DNA of 64,000 nucleotides, taken from Halobacteriales archaeon QS_3_64_16. GTDB taxonomy: Archaea; Halobacteriota; Halobacteria; Halobacteriales; Halococcaceae. The stretch spans positions 1 through 64,000 of the forward strand of contig PXRJ01000001.1 in the NCBI GenBank assembly GCA_003021705.1, written 5' to 3'. Shown one piece after another: positions 25,617-34,706 of this stretch. The position numbers were made by a program, and so were the translations under genes. The notes beneath the pieces are model-generated. The model saw only the letters and a program-made list of their open reading frames with translations. It did not search any database and had not been told where the DNA came from. Every line of letters begins with the position of its first letter. Positions within the stretch are counted from its first letter, which is position 1.

Positions 25617-26744
25617 ATGTCTACCATTGGCCGGCGAGACGTGCTGAGAGCAGCAGGCGGCGCGGGCGCGTTGGCCCTCGCCGGCTGTGTCGGTGAGGAA
25701 AGTGGCGGTGGCAGTAACGGGAGTGGTAGCGGCGGTGGTGGCGGTAGCGGCAGTGGCGGTGGCAACAGCGGTGGTGGAACGACGTCGATCGCCGTCGGCA
25801 TCCCCAGTGCCAGCACGACGACCGGTGCGGCGAGCAACTCCTTCCAGCGCGTGATCAGGAACGTGTCGCCGAACACCGACCCAGCGGGCACCATCCAGTG
25901 GAACAACCAGGAGACCGGCGGCGATCCGCCGAGCCTCCGGCAGTACGATCAGGGCAACGTCCAGGCGATGACCGGCGGGAACTTCATCATCGCTTCGGCG
26001 AAACAGGGCCGCCCGCCGTTCCAGAAGCGGGCAGTCGAGAAGATCCCCCAGCAGGCGATGTCGATCACCGCCCTGGATATGCACATCCTCGCCGTCGAGG
26101 GGTCGGGTATCGAGACGACCGACGATCTCGTGGGGGCTAACTTCTGGCCGCTCCCGCCTCAGTGGGGACTGCGCCAGCAGGCAGAGACCGTCCTCCAAAA
26201 CGCAGGTCTCTGGAGCGAGCTCCAGGAGACCGACTCGATCGTCAATGCGGATACGGACGCCGTCGCCGGTGGTATCGCCGAGAACCGGATCGACGCGCTG
26301 TTCGCCTACGGTGCTGGGGGCGCGAACCTCGCCGGTTGGGCGACGGAAGTCGACGCACGGGCCTCCCTCAACCTCGTCGAGATGACCGATAGCTTCAAAC
26401 AGGGAGCTAATAGCACGCGTGGAACCAGCTACCAAGAAGTCGAGGTCTACGGCTGGGACAACCAGAATTTCCAGTCCGAGACGATGGATACCTACGGTGC
26501 TGACTTCCAGTTCTGGTTCGGCAGCGGGGTCTCCCGTGACGTCGGCTACGAACTCGCGAGAATCAGCAGCGAGAACGTCGAGGCGATCCAGGAAGGCCAA
26601 CCGGCCTACGCTGATCACAGCGAGCCCTCGAACATGGCCGCACTCTACCTTCCGGACCATCCGGTTCACGCCGGCGTGTACGATTTCCTCGAGGAGAACG
26701 GGGTCGACCTCAGCGACTACACGCGCGGGAAGCTCCAAGGGTAA
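25617..26744 (+). CDS. TAXI-family TRAP transporter solute-binding lipoprotein
   Basis: 375 residues. The front IGRRDVLRAAGGAGALALAGC has a twin arginine and a lipobox, so it is likely Tat-exported and lipid-anchored outside. A Gly/Ser linker with short repeats (25708-25780) follows. The mature domain begins IAVGIPSASTTTGA and has LVGANFWPLPPQ and AYGAGGANLAGWA, features of TAXI (TRAP-associated extracytoplasmic immunogenic) binding proteins. These pair with fused permeases and take up carboxylates such as glutamate or aromatic acids. The permease gene begins 11 bases after the stop. Confidence 0.88.
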   Translation: MSTIGRRDVLRAAGGAGALALAGCVGEESGGGSNGSGSGGGGGSGSGGGNSGGGTTSIAVGIPSASTTTGAASNSFQRVIRNVSPNTDPAGTIQWNNQETGGDPPSLRQYDQGNVQAMTGGNFIIASAKQGRPPFQKRAVEKIPQQAMSITALDMHILAVEGSGIETTDDLVGANFWPLPPQWGLRQQAETVLQNAGLWSELQETDSIVNADTDAVAGGIAENRIDALFAYGAGGANLAGWATEVDARASLNLVEMTDSFKQGANSTRGTSYQEVEVYGWDNQNFQSETMDTYGADFQFWFGSGVSRDVGYELARISSENVEAIQEGQPAYADHSEPSNMAALYLPDHPVHAGVYDFLEENGVDLSDYTRGKLQG

Positions 26745-26755
26745 CGGTCCGGACG

Positions 26756-28759
26756 ATGAGCCAGAACGACGACGCGCCCGTCTGGTCGCCATTGGAGTTT
26801 CAGCGAGAGGCCCTGCTGAACAACCTCATCACTGTACTGGCGCTTTTGTTCTGGGGGCGGGTGATACTCTATGCGACCAGACAGGAAGTTCCCCGAGCGA
26901 AGTTCGGTGCGATCTTCTTGGGCGGTGGGGTGCTGCTGTACGTCCTCGACGAACTCTATCGTCTCGAAGGGGAGAGACGGCTCGAGCGCCTCGTGCTGTG
27001 GAGCACCGCGATCGTCGGGGTCGCCACGTCGGGGTACGTCTGGCTCAACTACGAAATGCTCGAGACGCTCCGTGTCGGCTACGCCCTCGAGTACGAGTAC
27101 GCGCTGGCGGCGCTGTTCACGATAGCGATACTCTACTTGACCTACCGAGCGTTCGGTGGCGCGTTCGTCTCCGTCGTGTTGCTGGCGATCGGGTACGCGT
27201 ACTTCGGCGCGTCGATTCCCGGGTTGATGGGACACAGCGGTATCGCCGGTCGACAGATCACGAACGTGCTGGCGCTCGAATTCGACGGCTTCTTCGGGTC
27301 GATCACTCAGATCGTCGCCACGTGGGTCGCGCTATTCTTGTTGTACGCTGGACTGATGCGGGGCTACGGTGCATTCGAACTCATCATGCGTCTGTCCTTC
27401 GCGACGGCGAAGTACCTCCGATCCGGCGTTGCCCAGTCGGCGGTCATCTCGAGTCTCATCGTCGGCTCGATCAACGGTGCCCAGACGGCCAACGCCGCGA
27501 TGACCGGGTCGTTCACGATCCCGCTGATGGAAAACAGCGGGATGAAAGGCGAATCCGCCGGCGGCATCGAAGCCGTCGCCTCCTCGGGGGGCCAGATCAT
27601 GCCGCCCGTGATGGGTGCAGCCGCGTTCGTGATGGCCTCGCTGCTCAGCGGCGTCGGTTACGTCGACGTACTGATTGCCGGTATCATCCCGGCACTGGTG
27701 TTCTACGTCTCGGTCGCGATCGGGGTTCATTACATGGCTAGCAAACAGTTGCCTGAGGGAGGGATCGATCTGGACGAGCGGGTCGCCGATCTCGAGGCGG
27801 GCTATCACCCGCTGATCGAAGCGATCCGCTTCGGCGTTCCCTTCGCCGTGCTCCTGTACACGTTGGGCATCGCCCAGTGGACCGTTCTCTCCTCGGCGCT
27901 GTACACCTGTGGGACGATGGTGCTGACCGGCGCGGGCATCCCGATCGTCCTCGGCGTCGCTCGCAGCGAGACGGACAGTACCGAAACGCTCCGGGCGGCC
28001 ATCAAGGACACCGTCTCGGGGTTCAAGTTCGGCGTGCTCACGGTCGCGCCCATCGCCATCATCATCGCGGCCGTCAATGGCATCGTCGATCTGCTGAACG
28101 CGACCGGTATGCCTGGGAAGCTCTCGTTGGCGATCGTGGGTGTCGCCGGCGGAGTGATGTTCGTCACGATTGTCCTCGCGATGGTGATCTGTCTCGTTCT
28201 CGGACTTGGCATGCCGACCGTCGCGGCGTATACGATCGTCGCGTTGCTCATCGCCCCGACGCTAACCAGTCAGTTCGCCGTCCCCGACCTGGCTGCTCAC
28301 TTCTTCGTGTTCTACGCGGCGATCCTCTCGGGCATCACGCCACCGATCGCCATCGCGGTGGTCGTGACCGCGGGTATCGCGGGGTCTAACTTCTGGCGGA
28401 CGAGTCTCGAAGCACTGAAACTCGCCCTGCCGCTGTTCGTCCTGCCGTTCACCTTTATTTACAACCCCGAGATCGTCACGGGCGGCTTCTCGTCGCAGAC
28501 CGTCCAGTCAGGTATCATCGTGCTGTTCGGTGCTATTAGCATCACTCACGGACTCAACTGCGCGTCGCGACCGTTCGGTATCCCCTCGCCCATCGGGTAC
28601 GTCCCGCGAGGGATCTACGCCGCGCTCGGCGCTCTCGCGATGGTGTGGCCGGGGACGATGCTCCGGGTCGGTGCCGTTCTGATCGCCGCGATCCTGTTCG
28701 TCGTCCAAGTCCGGCTGCCGAGAGGCACTGACCCCAGTGCAACCGCTAAGGGGGACTGA
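26756..28759 (+). CDS. TRAP transporter fused 4TM-12TM permease
   Basis: 667 residues, very hydrophobic throughout. Residues up to about 160 form the small-subunit-like membrane part; the rest is the DctM-type large domain with SVVLLAIGYAYFG, SINGAQTANAAMTGSF, EAVASSGGQIMPPVMGAAAF and LGLGMPTVAAY (the last two are hallmark loops). TRAP carriers use a sodium gradient with the binding protein to import organic acids. Together with the upstream TAXI gene it is a complete importer. The nearby CoA ligase and racemase-like gene suggest the acid is then made into a CoA ester. Confidence 0.92.
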   Translation: MSQNDDAPVWSPLEFQREALLNNLITVLALLFWGRVILYATRQEVPRAKFGAIFLGGGVLLYVLDELYRLEGERRLERLVLWSTAIVGVATSGYVWLNYEMLETLRVGYALEYEYALAALFTIAILYLTYRAFGGAFVSVVLLAIGYAYFGASIPGLMGHSGIAGRQITNVLALEFDGFFGSITQIVATWVALFLLYAGLMRGYGAFELIMRLSFATAKYLRSGVAQSAVISSLIVGSINGAQTANAAMTGSFTIPLMENSGMKGESAGGIEAVASSGGQIMPPVMGAAAFVMASLLSGVGYVDVLIAGIIPALVFYVSVAIGVHYMASKQLPEGGIDLDERVADLEAGYHPLIEAIRFGVPFAVLLYTLGIAQWTVLSSALYTCGTMVLTGAGIPIVLGVARSETDSTETLRAAIKDTVSGFKFGVLTVAPIAIIIAAVNGIVDLLNATGMPGKLSLAIVGVAGGVMFVTIVLAMVICLVLGLGMPTVAAYTIVALLIAPTLTSQFAVPDLAAHFFVFYAAILSGITPPIAIAVVVTAGIAGSNFWRTSLEALKLALPLFVLPFTFIYNPEIVTGGFSSQTVQSGIIVLFGAISITHGLNCASRPFGIPSPIGYVPRGIYAALGALAMVWPGTMLRVGAVLIAAILFVVQVRLPRGTDPSATAKGD

Positions 28760-28885
28760 GCCGGTATGTATCCTCGACCACCGAATCGAAGCGGGCAATC
28801 CGTTGGCCGAAGCGACGACTCGGCTCCTGGCTCCCCCAGCGCGGGCGAGAGAGCATCGATCGACGAGGCAGCCGGTCGGGTGGCA

Positions 28886-28891
28886 TTTATG
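28886..28891 (+). promoter_or_regulatory. TATA-like element of crotonase gene
   Basis: TTTATG centred 27 bases before the ATG at 28915. Confidence 0.45.
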
Positions 28892-28914
28892 CTCGGGACT
28901 AGCAGGGGGCACTC

Positions 28915-29766
28915 ATGGACAGCGAGACCGACGAGAATGCCGAAACCGATGGCGACGCCGACAGCGATACGGATACCGCCCGGCGAATGAACAACGACCT
29001 CGCGCGGATCGAACGCGTCGGCCACCGCGTCGACGTCTTCATCGATAGACCCGAGAAGCGAAACGCGATGAACGAGGCGGTCATGGCCGATCTTACCGAG
29101 GCCTTCGAGACGGTCGGGACCCTCGATGGCGTGCGGGCGGCCACGCTGCTCGGCGAGGGTCCGGTCTTCTGTGCCGGAATGGACCTGGGTATGATGCGCG
29201 AGCGCGTCGGCGATCCCGAGGACTTCGACCGGGAGACGTTTCCGCGCTTGTTGGATGCGATCGAGAACTGTCCGGTGCCGACCGTCGCCGGCATCGAGCG
29301 GGCTGCCCCGGCCGGAGCCTTCGAGTTGACACTGCCCTGTGATTTCCGCATCTTGGGGAGCGATGCGAGCTACGGCGTGATCGAGGTCGCGCTCGGGACC
29401 TTCCCACACGGTGGGGCCACCCAGCGCCTGCCGCGGCTGGTCGGGCTCGCGAAAGCCAAGGAACTCGTCCTCACCGGGGAGTTTATCGATCCCGAAGAAG
29501 CGAAACGCTGTGGGCTCGTGACTGAGGTGGTCGACCCAGGCACGGTTGCCGCCCGTACTCGTGGGTTCGCCGACGACCTTGCGGAGAACGCTCCCTTGGG
29601 CATGGAGCGGGCGAAACGCGCGTTGAACGGGGCATTCGATACGCCACTGGAGACGGGACTCCAGTTCGAGCGAGCACTGGGACGAGAACTCGATGACACG
29701 CAGGACTACCGCGAGGGGTTCGACGCGCGCATCGAAGGCCGGGACCCGGAGTTCGAAGGTCACTGA
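28915..29766 (+). CDS. Enoyl-CoA hydratase/isomerase (crotonase)
   Basis: 283 residues. The oxyanion segments are VFCAGMDLG and PAGAFELTL. Both catalytic glutamates of hydratases appear: Glu137 in GAFELTL and Glu157 in GVIEVALG, 20 residues apart as in rat crotonase, so hydration of trans-2-enoyl-CoA is possible. The first 24 residues are a purely acidic Asp/Glu/Thr tail unlike bacterial homologues, yet the promoter spacing supports translation from 28915. It converges with a flavin reductase gene. Confidence 0.87.
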   Translation: MDSETDENAETDGDADSDTDTARRMNNDLARIERVGHRVDVFIDRPEKRNAMNEAVMADLTEAFETVGTLDGVRAATLLGEGPVFCAGMDLGMMRERVGDPEDFDRETFPRLLDAIENCPVPTVAGIERAAPAGAFELTLPCDFRILGSDASYGVIEVALGTFPHGGATQRLPRLVGLAKAKELVLTGEFIDPEEAKRCGLVTEVVDPGTVAARTRGFADDLAENAPLGMERAKRALNGAFDTPLETGLQFERALGRELDDTQDYREGFDARIEGRDPEFEGH

Positions 29767-29832
29767 TCGCCGCAGCGGGGGTTACCACTATCACGCTGAC
29801 GATCGAACCCCGAGAACCGACCGTTCAGTCGT

Positions 29833-30423
29833 TCAATCGGGACGTTCCATCCGAAAACGGCTCTCGACGGCGTCGTAGTGACTGCCCGCGAGCCGGCCGA
29901 CGGCATCTACTTTTCCGACATCTACTTTCCCCTCCACATCGAGGATCGCGTCGTCGAGGTGCGCGTAGACGATCTCGCCGGTGAGGACGTGTGCGGAGCC
30001 GACGCGTCGCATCTCCTCTAGTTCACACTCGTAGGCGACGGCGATCCCTTCGACGCGGGGCGGTTCGACCTTCGTCGAGGCCGTGCGTCCGAGGCCGGCG
30101 TGATCGAACTCGCTCTCACCGCGTGCCAGGGTCGCACTCGTCTCGTTCATCGCCTCGGCGAACTCCTCGGTAACTACGTTGACGACGAATTCCTCAGTCT
30201 TCTCGACGTTCGCCGCGGTGTCGGTCAGCCCCTCGGGTCGGGGCCCCGGCGCGAACATGACGATCGGGGGCTCGACGCTCACCACGTTGAAGAAGGAATA
30301 GGGCGCGAGGTTGTCGACACCGTCGGGACTGGTGGTCGAGATCCAGCCGATCGGCCGGGGGATCACCGTGCCGGTGAGCGTGCGATACAGCGAGCCGTCG
30401 TAAGTCGCGGGGTCGAGTTCCAT
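29833..30423 (-). CDS. Flavin reductase-like FMN-binding protein
   Basis: 196 residues with the family front ELDPATYDGSLYRTLTGTVIPRPIGWIST and NLAPYSFFNVVS, a split-barrel FMN site. Members reduce flavin with NAD(P)H for a partner monooxygenase, or act alone on unknown substrates. The IPRPIGWIST wording is typical of the archaeal/bacterial DIM6/NTAB group. The LLM flavin enzyme gene lies 69 bases upstream on the same strand, so the two could be a two-component pair, though that LLM looks F420-type. Confidence 0.82.
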   Translation of the reverse strand: MELDPATYDGSLYRTLTGTVIPRPIGWISTTSPDGVDNLAPYSFFNVVSVEPPIVMFAPGPRPEGLTDTAANVEKTEEFVVNVVTEEFAEAMNETSATLARGESEFDHAGLGRTASTKVEPPRVEGIAVAYECELEEMRRVGSAHVLTGEIVYAHLDDAILDVEGKVDVGKVDAVGRLAGSHYDAVESRFRMERPD

Positions 30424-30492
30424 CGGTCGTCGAACCCTACTGCCAGCCGGGAGATAGTTGTAGCGTCTCCGGACGGGACGATCGCCGACCGG

Positions 30493-31506
30493 TCACTCAC
30501 AGAGCGGTGAAATTGCCTCCATCGTCCGGTACTGGTCCTCGATCGACCCTCGGGTGAGAAAGCCCGTGCGGACGGCATCGACGCCCTCGATCGCGCCGAA
30601 GCGTTCGATCGTCTCCCGTACGTCTTCGGGCGTGCCGGCGGCCACCAGGTCCTCCAGTAGGTCGTCCGGGAGTTCTTCTGCCATCCGATCGCGCTCGCCG
30701 GCCTCCCAGGCCTCCCGGATGGCCGAGGCGACCCCCTCGAACCCCTGCTCGGCGATCGACTGGCGATAGTAGGGACCGTAGGCCCCGATGAGGAAGGCGA
30801 CCGATTCGCGGGCCTGCTCGCGTGCGGCCTCGCCGTCTTCCATCGCCCAGCAGCGCAAGATAGGGCTGACGCGCACCTCCCCGGGGTCCCGATCGCCCAG
30901 TTCCGCACCGCGTTCGAGGTCCCCCAGTCGGTCGCGCAGGCCATCGGGAGTGAAGAGCTGGGGCACCCAGCCGTCGGCGAACCGGCCCGTGAGTTCGGTC
31001 GCCTTCGGACCGAGAACGGCGACGTCGATCGACGGCTCCGGATCGGGGGCCGGACAGCCAAGCGCCAGCCCCTCGAGCTCGAAGATCTCGCCATCGTAGC
31101 TCACGCGCTCGCCCGAAAGCACTCGCCGGACGATCTCGATCGTCTCGCGTAGCCGCCGGAGCGGGCGCTCGAACTCCGCCCCGTGCCAGTTCTCGACGAG
31201 GGCGGGCGAACTCGGCCCCAGTCCCAGTCGGTACCGACCCCCTGTGACCTCTTGTAGTGCGGCGGCGGTCTGACCGAGGAGGGCTGGCGACCGGGAGTAC
31301 GGCGAGAAGACGTCGTTCGAGAGGCCGATCCTCTCAGTGCGCTCTCCGATGGCGGTAAGGGTCGTTGCCGCGTTCCAGCCGGTCGTCTCCCCGAGCGAGA
31401 CTCGATCGAACCCCATGTCCTCGGCGCTAGTGACCTGCTCGGCTACCGAGTCGAGCGAGGAGTGATCGCCGACCGAGAGCAGGAGATCGACGTCGACGTT
31501 ATCCAT
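30493..31506 (-). CDS. LLM-class flavin/F420-dependent oxidoreductase
   Basis: 337 residues of a luciferase-like TIM barrel. GFDRVSLGETTGW, IGLSNDVFSPYSRSPALLGQTAAAL and YRLGLGPSSPALVENWHG are in the order found in F420-dependent members such as methylene-tetrahydromethanopterin reductase-like proteins, and haloarchaea are rich in these. They oxidise or reduce small substrates with coenzyme F420 or FMN. Start taken at MDNVDVDLLLS (31506); the frame runs to 31575. A broken relative lies at 61776-62767. Substrate unknown. Confidence 0.82.
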   Translation of the reverse strand: MDNVDVDLLLSVGDHSSLDSVAEQVTSAEDMGFDRVSLGETTGWNAATTLTAIGERTERIGLSNDVFSPYSRSPALLGQTAAALQEVTGGRYRLGLGPSSPALVENWHGAEFERPLRRLRETIEIVRRVLSGERVSYDGEIFELEGLALGCPAPDPEPSIDVAVLGPKATELTGRFADGWVPQLFTPDGLRDRLGDLERGAELGDRDPGEVRVSPILRCWAMEDGEAAREQARESVAFLIGAYGPYYRQSIAEQGFEGVASAIREAWEAGERDRMAEELPDDLLEDLVAAGTPEDVRETIERFGAIEGVDAVRTGFLTRGSIEDQYRTMEAISPLCE

Positions 31507-31707
31507 CGACGATCTCCCCGCTCGCCGTCTCGGGTTGACTTCTCGATCCGAATTCGGTGTCCGGATTCGGGCCACACCGTCTCGAGTTCTCGACCATGGA
31601 GCTCATCTCTGCATTCGACGTGGACGCTTCGGTACTTATACCCCGGTGCTGCCTAACCCGATGGCAGGCGACGGAGGGACTAAGAGGTCGGCGGCGCGGG
31701 TAATAGT

Positions 31708-32931
31708 ATGGCAACACAAGACACATCGCCGGCGGGCGTCAGCTTCGACACCGACCAGGAGACCAGACTCATCCTCGATAGCTTGGCGGAGTTCGTCGAG
31801 AGAGAAGTCGAGCCGATCGAGGCGGATCTCGGCGAGATTCTCACGAACCCCCGGTTGGGCCACGAACCGGACGGCCGCCTGACCGAAGAGGTTCTCGACG
31901 CCATCCGAGAAGTCAGGAAGAAGAGTGCCGAGGCGGGTTTTTATGCGATGAACCTTCCTGAGGCGGCCGGCGGCGAAGGGGTCTCTACGGTGACGTGGTA
32001 CCGGGCGAACAGAGCGGTCGCCGCGATGGAAAGCGATCTCAGTAGCGAGGTGCTGGCCGGCCCGGAGGGCCCGAAGCCGCTATTGGCCCAGGCCGAGGGC
32101 GAGCAGCGCGAGCGGTACCTCGAGCCGGCCGTTCGGGCGGAAAAATCGACCGCTTTCGCCCAGACCGAACCGAGCGTCGGCTCGGACTCGCCGAACATGC
32201 GTACGATCGCTACGCGTGACGGCGACGAATGGGTCTTGAGCGGCGAGAAGCAGTGGATCACGAACGCTCCCTACGCCGATTTCGTCCAGGTCTTCGCGCG
32301 CACCACGCCCCAGGCGGAGGCCGGGCGCTACGGCGGCATCACCTGCTTTCTGGTCGAGTCGAACGAATACGAGGTCGGTGCACTGAACAACGCGGTCGGC
32401 TCGGTCGGTCGACAGGCCGAGATCCGCTTCGAGGACGTCCGCCTTCCCGAAAGTCGGGTGCTCGGCGAGCCCGACAGTGCGTTTTACGACGCGATGGGAT
32501 TTCTCTCGCTTGGCCGGCTCGAACTCGGCGCACAGGCCATCGGCGCGAGCGAACACCTCCTGGAGAAATGCGTCGAGTACGCCCGCGAGCGCGAGGCCTT
32601 CGGGCGGAAGATAGGTCAGTTCCAAGGAATCTCCTCGATGATCGCCCGCGGACGGGCGAAGCAGTACGCTGCCGACGCCGCTGGTCTGCGGTGTGCCTGG
32701 CGGATGGAGCAGGGCGAGGACACCATCGAGGACGCCTCGATCTGCAAATGGTTCGCGACCGATACCTTCTGGCAGATCGCCGATAACGCCGTCCAGGTAC
32801 ACGGATCGAGCGGCCTCGCCGAGGAGAACCCCTTCATGGATTTCCTGCACACTGCCCGTATCCTGCGGATCGTCGAAGGGACCGACGAGATCCAGCTCAA
32901 CACCATCGCGGGGCAGATGGGCGTTCGGTGA
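31708..32931 (+). CDS. Acyl-CoA dehydrogenase
   Basis: 407 residues. FAD-dependent alpha,beta-dehydrogenation of acyl-CoA, electrons to ETF. Visible: AQTEPSVGSDSPNMRT (FAD/acyl contact loop), GEKQWITNAPYADF, and the C-terminal RILRIVEGTDEIQLNTIAG, where the glutamate of EGT is the usual catalytic base. Longer than many at the N-terminus (about 25 extra residues with TSPAGVSFDTDQ). An acyl-CoA ligase gene follows 123 bases later on the same strand, with its own TATA element. Confidence 0.92.
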   Translation: MATQDTSPAGVSFDTDQETRLILDSLAEFVEREVEPIEADLGEILTNPRLGHEPDGRLTEEVLDAIREVRKKSAEAGFYAMNLPEAAGGEGVSTVTWYRANRAVAAMESDLSSEVLAGPEGPKPLLAQAEGEQRERYLEPAVRAEKSTAFAQTEPSVGSDSPNMRTIATRDGDEWVLSGEKQWITNAPYADFVQVFARTTPQAEAGRYGGITCFLVESNEYEVGALNNAVGSVGRQAEIRFEDVRLPESRVLGEPDSAFYDAMGFLSLGRLELGAQAIGASEHLLEKCVEYAREREAFGRKIGQFQGISSMIARGRAKQYAADAAGLRCAWRMEQGEDTIEDASICKWFATDTFWQIADNAVQVHGSSGLAEENPFMDFLHTARILRIVEGTDEIQLNTIAGQMGVR

Positions 32932-33024
32932 TCGGTCGCCGGCCTCCGGCTCGCAGTTCGCGCTCGTTGCCAAGTTTGGCGTGCATGGGTTGGCCACACT
33001 GATTCCGCTCGACCATGCCCGAGG

Positions 33025-33032
33025 TATTAATA
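33025..33032 (+). promoter_or_regulatory. TATA element of acyl-CoA ligase gene
   Basis: TATTAATA centred 26 bases before the ATG at 33055, a strong match and leaderless spacing. Confidence 0.6.
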
Positions 33033-33054
33033 GCCATCCAGAGTATGCGAGTGT

Positions 33055-34617
33055 ATGTATCCCACAATCGGCGAGACGCTATCGCTCACGGCCGAGAAGT
33101 ATCCCGATCGGGACGCGATCGTCTACCCGCGACGCGACCAGCGCTGGACGTACGCCGAATTCGACGCCCGCGTGAATCGACTGGCGAACGCGTTGGCCGA
33201 CCTCGGCATCGAGAAGGGCGATCGCGTCTCGACGCTACTGTACAATGGCAGCGAGATCGTTCTCACCGTCTATGCCTGTGCGCGCCTCGGCGCGGTGTTC
33301 AACCCGCTCAACTATCGCTTGGCTGCCGGCGACGTTTCGTTCGTCCTGAACGACGCCGACTCACAGCTGCTCGTCTTCGAGGCCGACACCCGGGAAGTCG
33401 TCGAGCGCGCTCGCGACGATCTCGATACGGTGGGTGAGTACCTCTACATCGACGAGGACACCCCGGAGTACGCCCGGGACTTCTACGAGCTGCTGGACAG
33501 GGCTGAGGACACCCCGCCCGACGTGCAGGTCGCCGAGGACGATACGTATGCCTTCATCTACACCTCGGGGACGACTGGCCGGCCGAAAGGCGTTGTCCAC
33601 GAGCACCGCGCGATGGTCGAACACAACCTGATCTGTGTCGCGGAAGGCGGCCTCCGTCGGAGCGACGTCGGGCTATCCTGTCTCCCGCTCTATCACTGCG
33701 CGGAGCTCCACGCGAACCTCTTTCCCCGGGTACAGGTCGGCGCGACGAGCGTGATCCATCACGCGTTCGACCCCGAGGCAGTACTGGGGGCGATCGACGA
33801 ACACGATATCACCGTGATGTTCGCCGCGCCGACCGCCTGGAACGCCCTGGCCCAACTCGCGTCCGAGGTAGCGGCCGACACCGACTCGCTGCGACTGGGA
33901 ATGTACGGCGCGGCCCCGATGCCAAAGCGCGTGCTCGAGGCCTGTATGGGAGAGTTCTGTGATGAGTATCTCCAAGCGTATGGTATGACCGAGATCGGAC
34001 CCTGCGGGACCTTCCAGCACCCCGACGAACAGATCGAAAAACAGGGCTCGGCGGGCGTACCGGCGCTCAACCACGACCTCCGGGTGATCGAGCCCGACGG
34101 CGACCCCGATCAGGAAGTCGAAACGGGCGAGGTCGGTGAGATCCTGTTTGCCGGCCCGTGTACGATGCGCGAGTACTGGAACCGGCCCGAGGCCACCGAC
34201 CGCTCCCTTCGGGAGTCGGCGGGCCGGACCTGGTACTATACCGGAGATCTGGGGTATCTCGACGACGATGGCTACCTGTTCGTCGTCGATCGGAAGGACG
34301 ACATGATCGTTTCGGGCGGTGAGAACGTTTATCCGACGGGCGTCGAGGACGTGCTGTTCTCCCACGAGGACGTGATCGAGGCCGCGGTAGTCGGCGAACC
34401 TCACGACGAGTGGGGCGAGCGGGTCGTCGCCTACGTTGTCGGCGATGTCTCGGCTACTGATCTCGAGAGCTACTGTAAGGCAAGCGACGACCTCGCGGAT
34501 TTCAAGCGACCCCGCGAGTACTACCTGGTCGAGGACCTCCCCAAGACCCCTAGCGGCAAGGTCAAAAAGTTCGAGTTGCGCGAGGAGCCGAGCCCGGAAG
34601 CCGAACGAGCCGGGTAA
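33055..34617 (+). CDS. Acyl-CoA ligase (long-chain fatty acid-CoA ligase type)
   Basis: 520 residues. P-loop YTSGTTGRPKG near 171, AYGMTEIGPCG near 309, hinge YTGDLGYLDDDGYLFVVDRKDD near 399, catalytic lysine in TPSGKVKKFEL near 499. It adenylates and thioesterifies a carboxylic acid. The acid-binding pocket cannot be read by eye. Compared with the ligase at 22517 the hinge is of the common FadD type, so the two probably take different acids. An SDR gene with its own promoter follows after 89 bases. Confidence 0.9.
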   Translation: MYPTIGETLSLTAEKYPDRDAIVYPRRDQRWTYAEFDARVNRLANALADLGIEKGDRVSTLLYNGSEIVLTVYACARLGAVFNPLNYRLAAGDVSFVLNDADSQLLVFEADTREVVERARDDLDTVGEYLYIDEDTPEYARDFYELLDRAEDTPPDVQVAEDDTYAFIYTSGTTGRPKGVVHEHRAMVEHNLICVAEGGLRRSDVGLSCLPLYHCAELHANLFPRVQVGATSVIHHAFDPEAVLGAIDEHDITVMFAAPTAWNALAQLASEVAADTDSLRLGMYGAAPMPKRVLEACMGEFCDEYLQAYGMTEIGPCGTFQHPDEQIEKQGSAGVPALNHDLRVIEPDGDPDQEVETGEVGEILFAGPCTMREYWNRPEATDRSLRESAGRTWYYTGDLGYLDDDGYLFVVDRKDDMIVSGGENVYPTGVEDVLFSHEDVIEAAVVGEPHDEWGERVVAYVVGDVSATDLESYCKASDDLADFKRPREYYLVEDLPKTPSGKVKKFELREEPSPEAERAG

Positions 34618-34677
34618 CGCCAGAGTTGTGACTTCTCCACTGTCGAGGACGGCGAGTGGTCGGATTAGAGGCGTAGT

Positions 34678-34684
34678 ACTATAC
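34678..34684 (+). promoter_or_regulatory. TATA-like element of SDR gene
   Basis: ACTATAC centred 26 bases before the ATG at 34707. Confidence 0.45.
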
Positions 34685-34706
34685 CCTTCTCGCGCCGAGA
34701 GACGTT

